The position numbers and the translations under genes were made by a program. A DNA stretch of 64,000 bases from positions 5,946,001 to 6,010,000 of the forward strand of contig CM060990.1 of assembly GCA_030765065.1 (NCBI GenBank), read 5' to 3'. Each line of letters starts with the position of its first letter. Positions within the stretch are counted from its first letter, which is position 1. Below the pieces are notes generated by a model, which saw only the letters and a program-made list of their open reading frames with translations, was not told the origin of the DNA and ran no database searches. Positions 63,851 to 64,000 of this stretch are shown one piece after another. The stretch comes from Deroplatys truncata. Its lineage: Eukaryota; Arthropoda; Insecta; Mantodea; Mantidae.

Positions 63851-63956
63851 AACAGTTACAGTAAATTACAATACATGCAGTTTAGTAGTCTTTTATACAA
63901 AACACAAATAAATGAAGAACATCTACTGTAGAGGAGTTAATGTACATAACTATATA

Positions 63957-64000
63957 CACTACGTGATCAAAAGTATCCGGACACCTGGCTGAAAATGACA
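63957..64000 (+). mobile_element. Start of a Tc1-type transposon terminus, cut by the window edge
   Basis: From about 63957, TACACTACGTGATCAAAAGT followed by ATCCGGACACC looks like an inverted-repeat terminus of an arthropod Tc1-like family. Only the first 44 bases are in the window, so the body and second end cannot be seen. Confidence 0.5.

Overview
The window looks like a piece of a large, repeat-rich arthropod (probably insect) genome. The only host-gene signals I can support are two minus-strand exons of a MAGI-type scaffold gene (39003-39211 and 18154-18246). They have consensus splice sites and matching codon phases and are separated by a 20.8 kb intron. Almost everything else is transposable-element DNA in or beside that gene. 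The species cannot be named from the sequence. Penelope-like elements, I-type and CR1/Jockey-type LINEs, Gypsy LTR elements and several Tc1/mariner-like families together fit an insect.

Layout. 1-7590: Penelope-like family PLE-1, split by a pol-deleted Gypsy element (241-4577, 4-bp target duplication). 7591-9062: first copy of a non-coding repeat whose second copy is at 27438-28790. 9139-14953: old, decayed Gypsy element carrying a tRNA-type SINE (12467-12763). 15714-16933: Tc1/mariner-like element, followed by another transposase relic. 18154-18246: host exon. 20000-23070 and 24300-27254: two decayed minus-strand I-type LINEs flanking a perfect 738-bp (TGAG)n array. 28873-30669: composite PLE-3 insertion. 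31769-35641: composite PLE-2 insertion. 36215-36817: PLE-3 hairpin. 37237-37982: rearranged mariner-like element. 39003-39211: host exon with WW domains. 39329-58480: one minus-strand LINE broken by four later insertions: a nearly intact Gypsy (40653-49159), a Harbinger-like element (49750-51431), a mariner (51587-52483) and a pol-less LTR element (53481-57831). 58590-61131: plus-strand LINE with an (AAT)n tail. 62250-63850: pogo/Tigger relic. 63957-64000: start of a Tc1-type terminus cut by the window edge.

The most interesting system is the set of three Penelope-like families. All code for reverse transcriptase plus GIY-YIG endonuclease or parts of it. All have tandem and inverted-copy architectures with long target duplications, and all carry a hammerhead-ribozyme-like motif just after the endonuclease ORF. 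The motifs share an odd layout: CUGANGA followed by one extra U, a stem II of about 6 bp, GAAAC, a 0-2 nt loop, then GU(U/C). Stem III is so short that a dimeric fold is the likely active form. The Gypsy element at 40653-49159 is also notable: near-identical LTRs, a complete gag, and a pol that can only join gag through a -1 frameshift inside a 14-nt overlap, spoiled by a single in-frame TGA.
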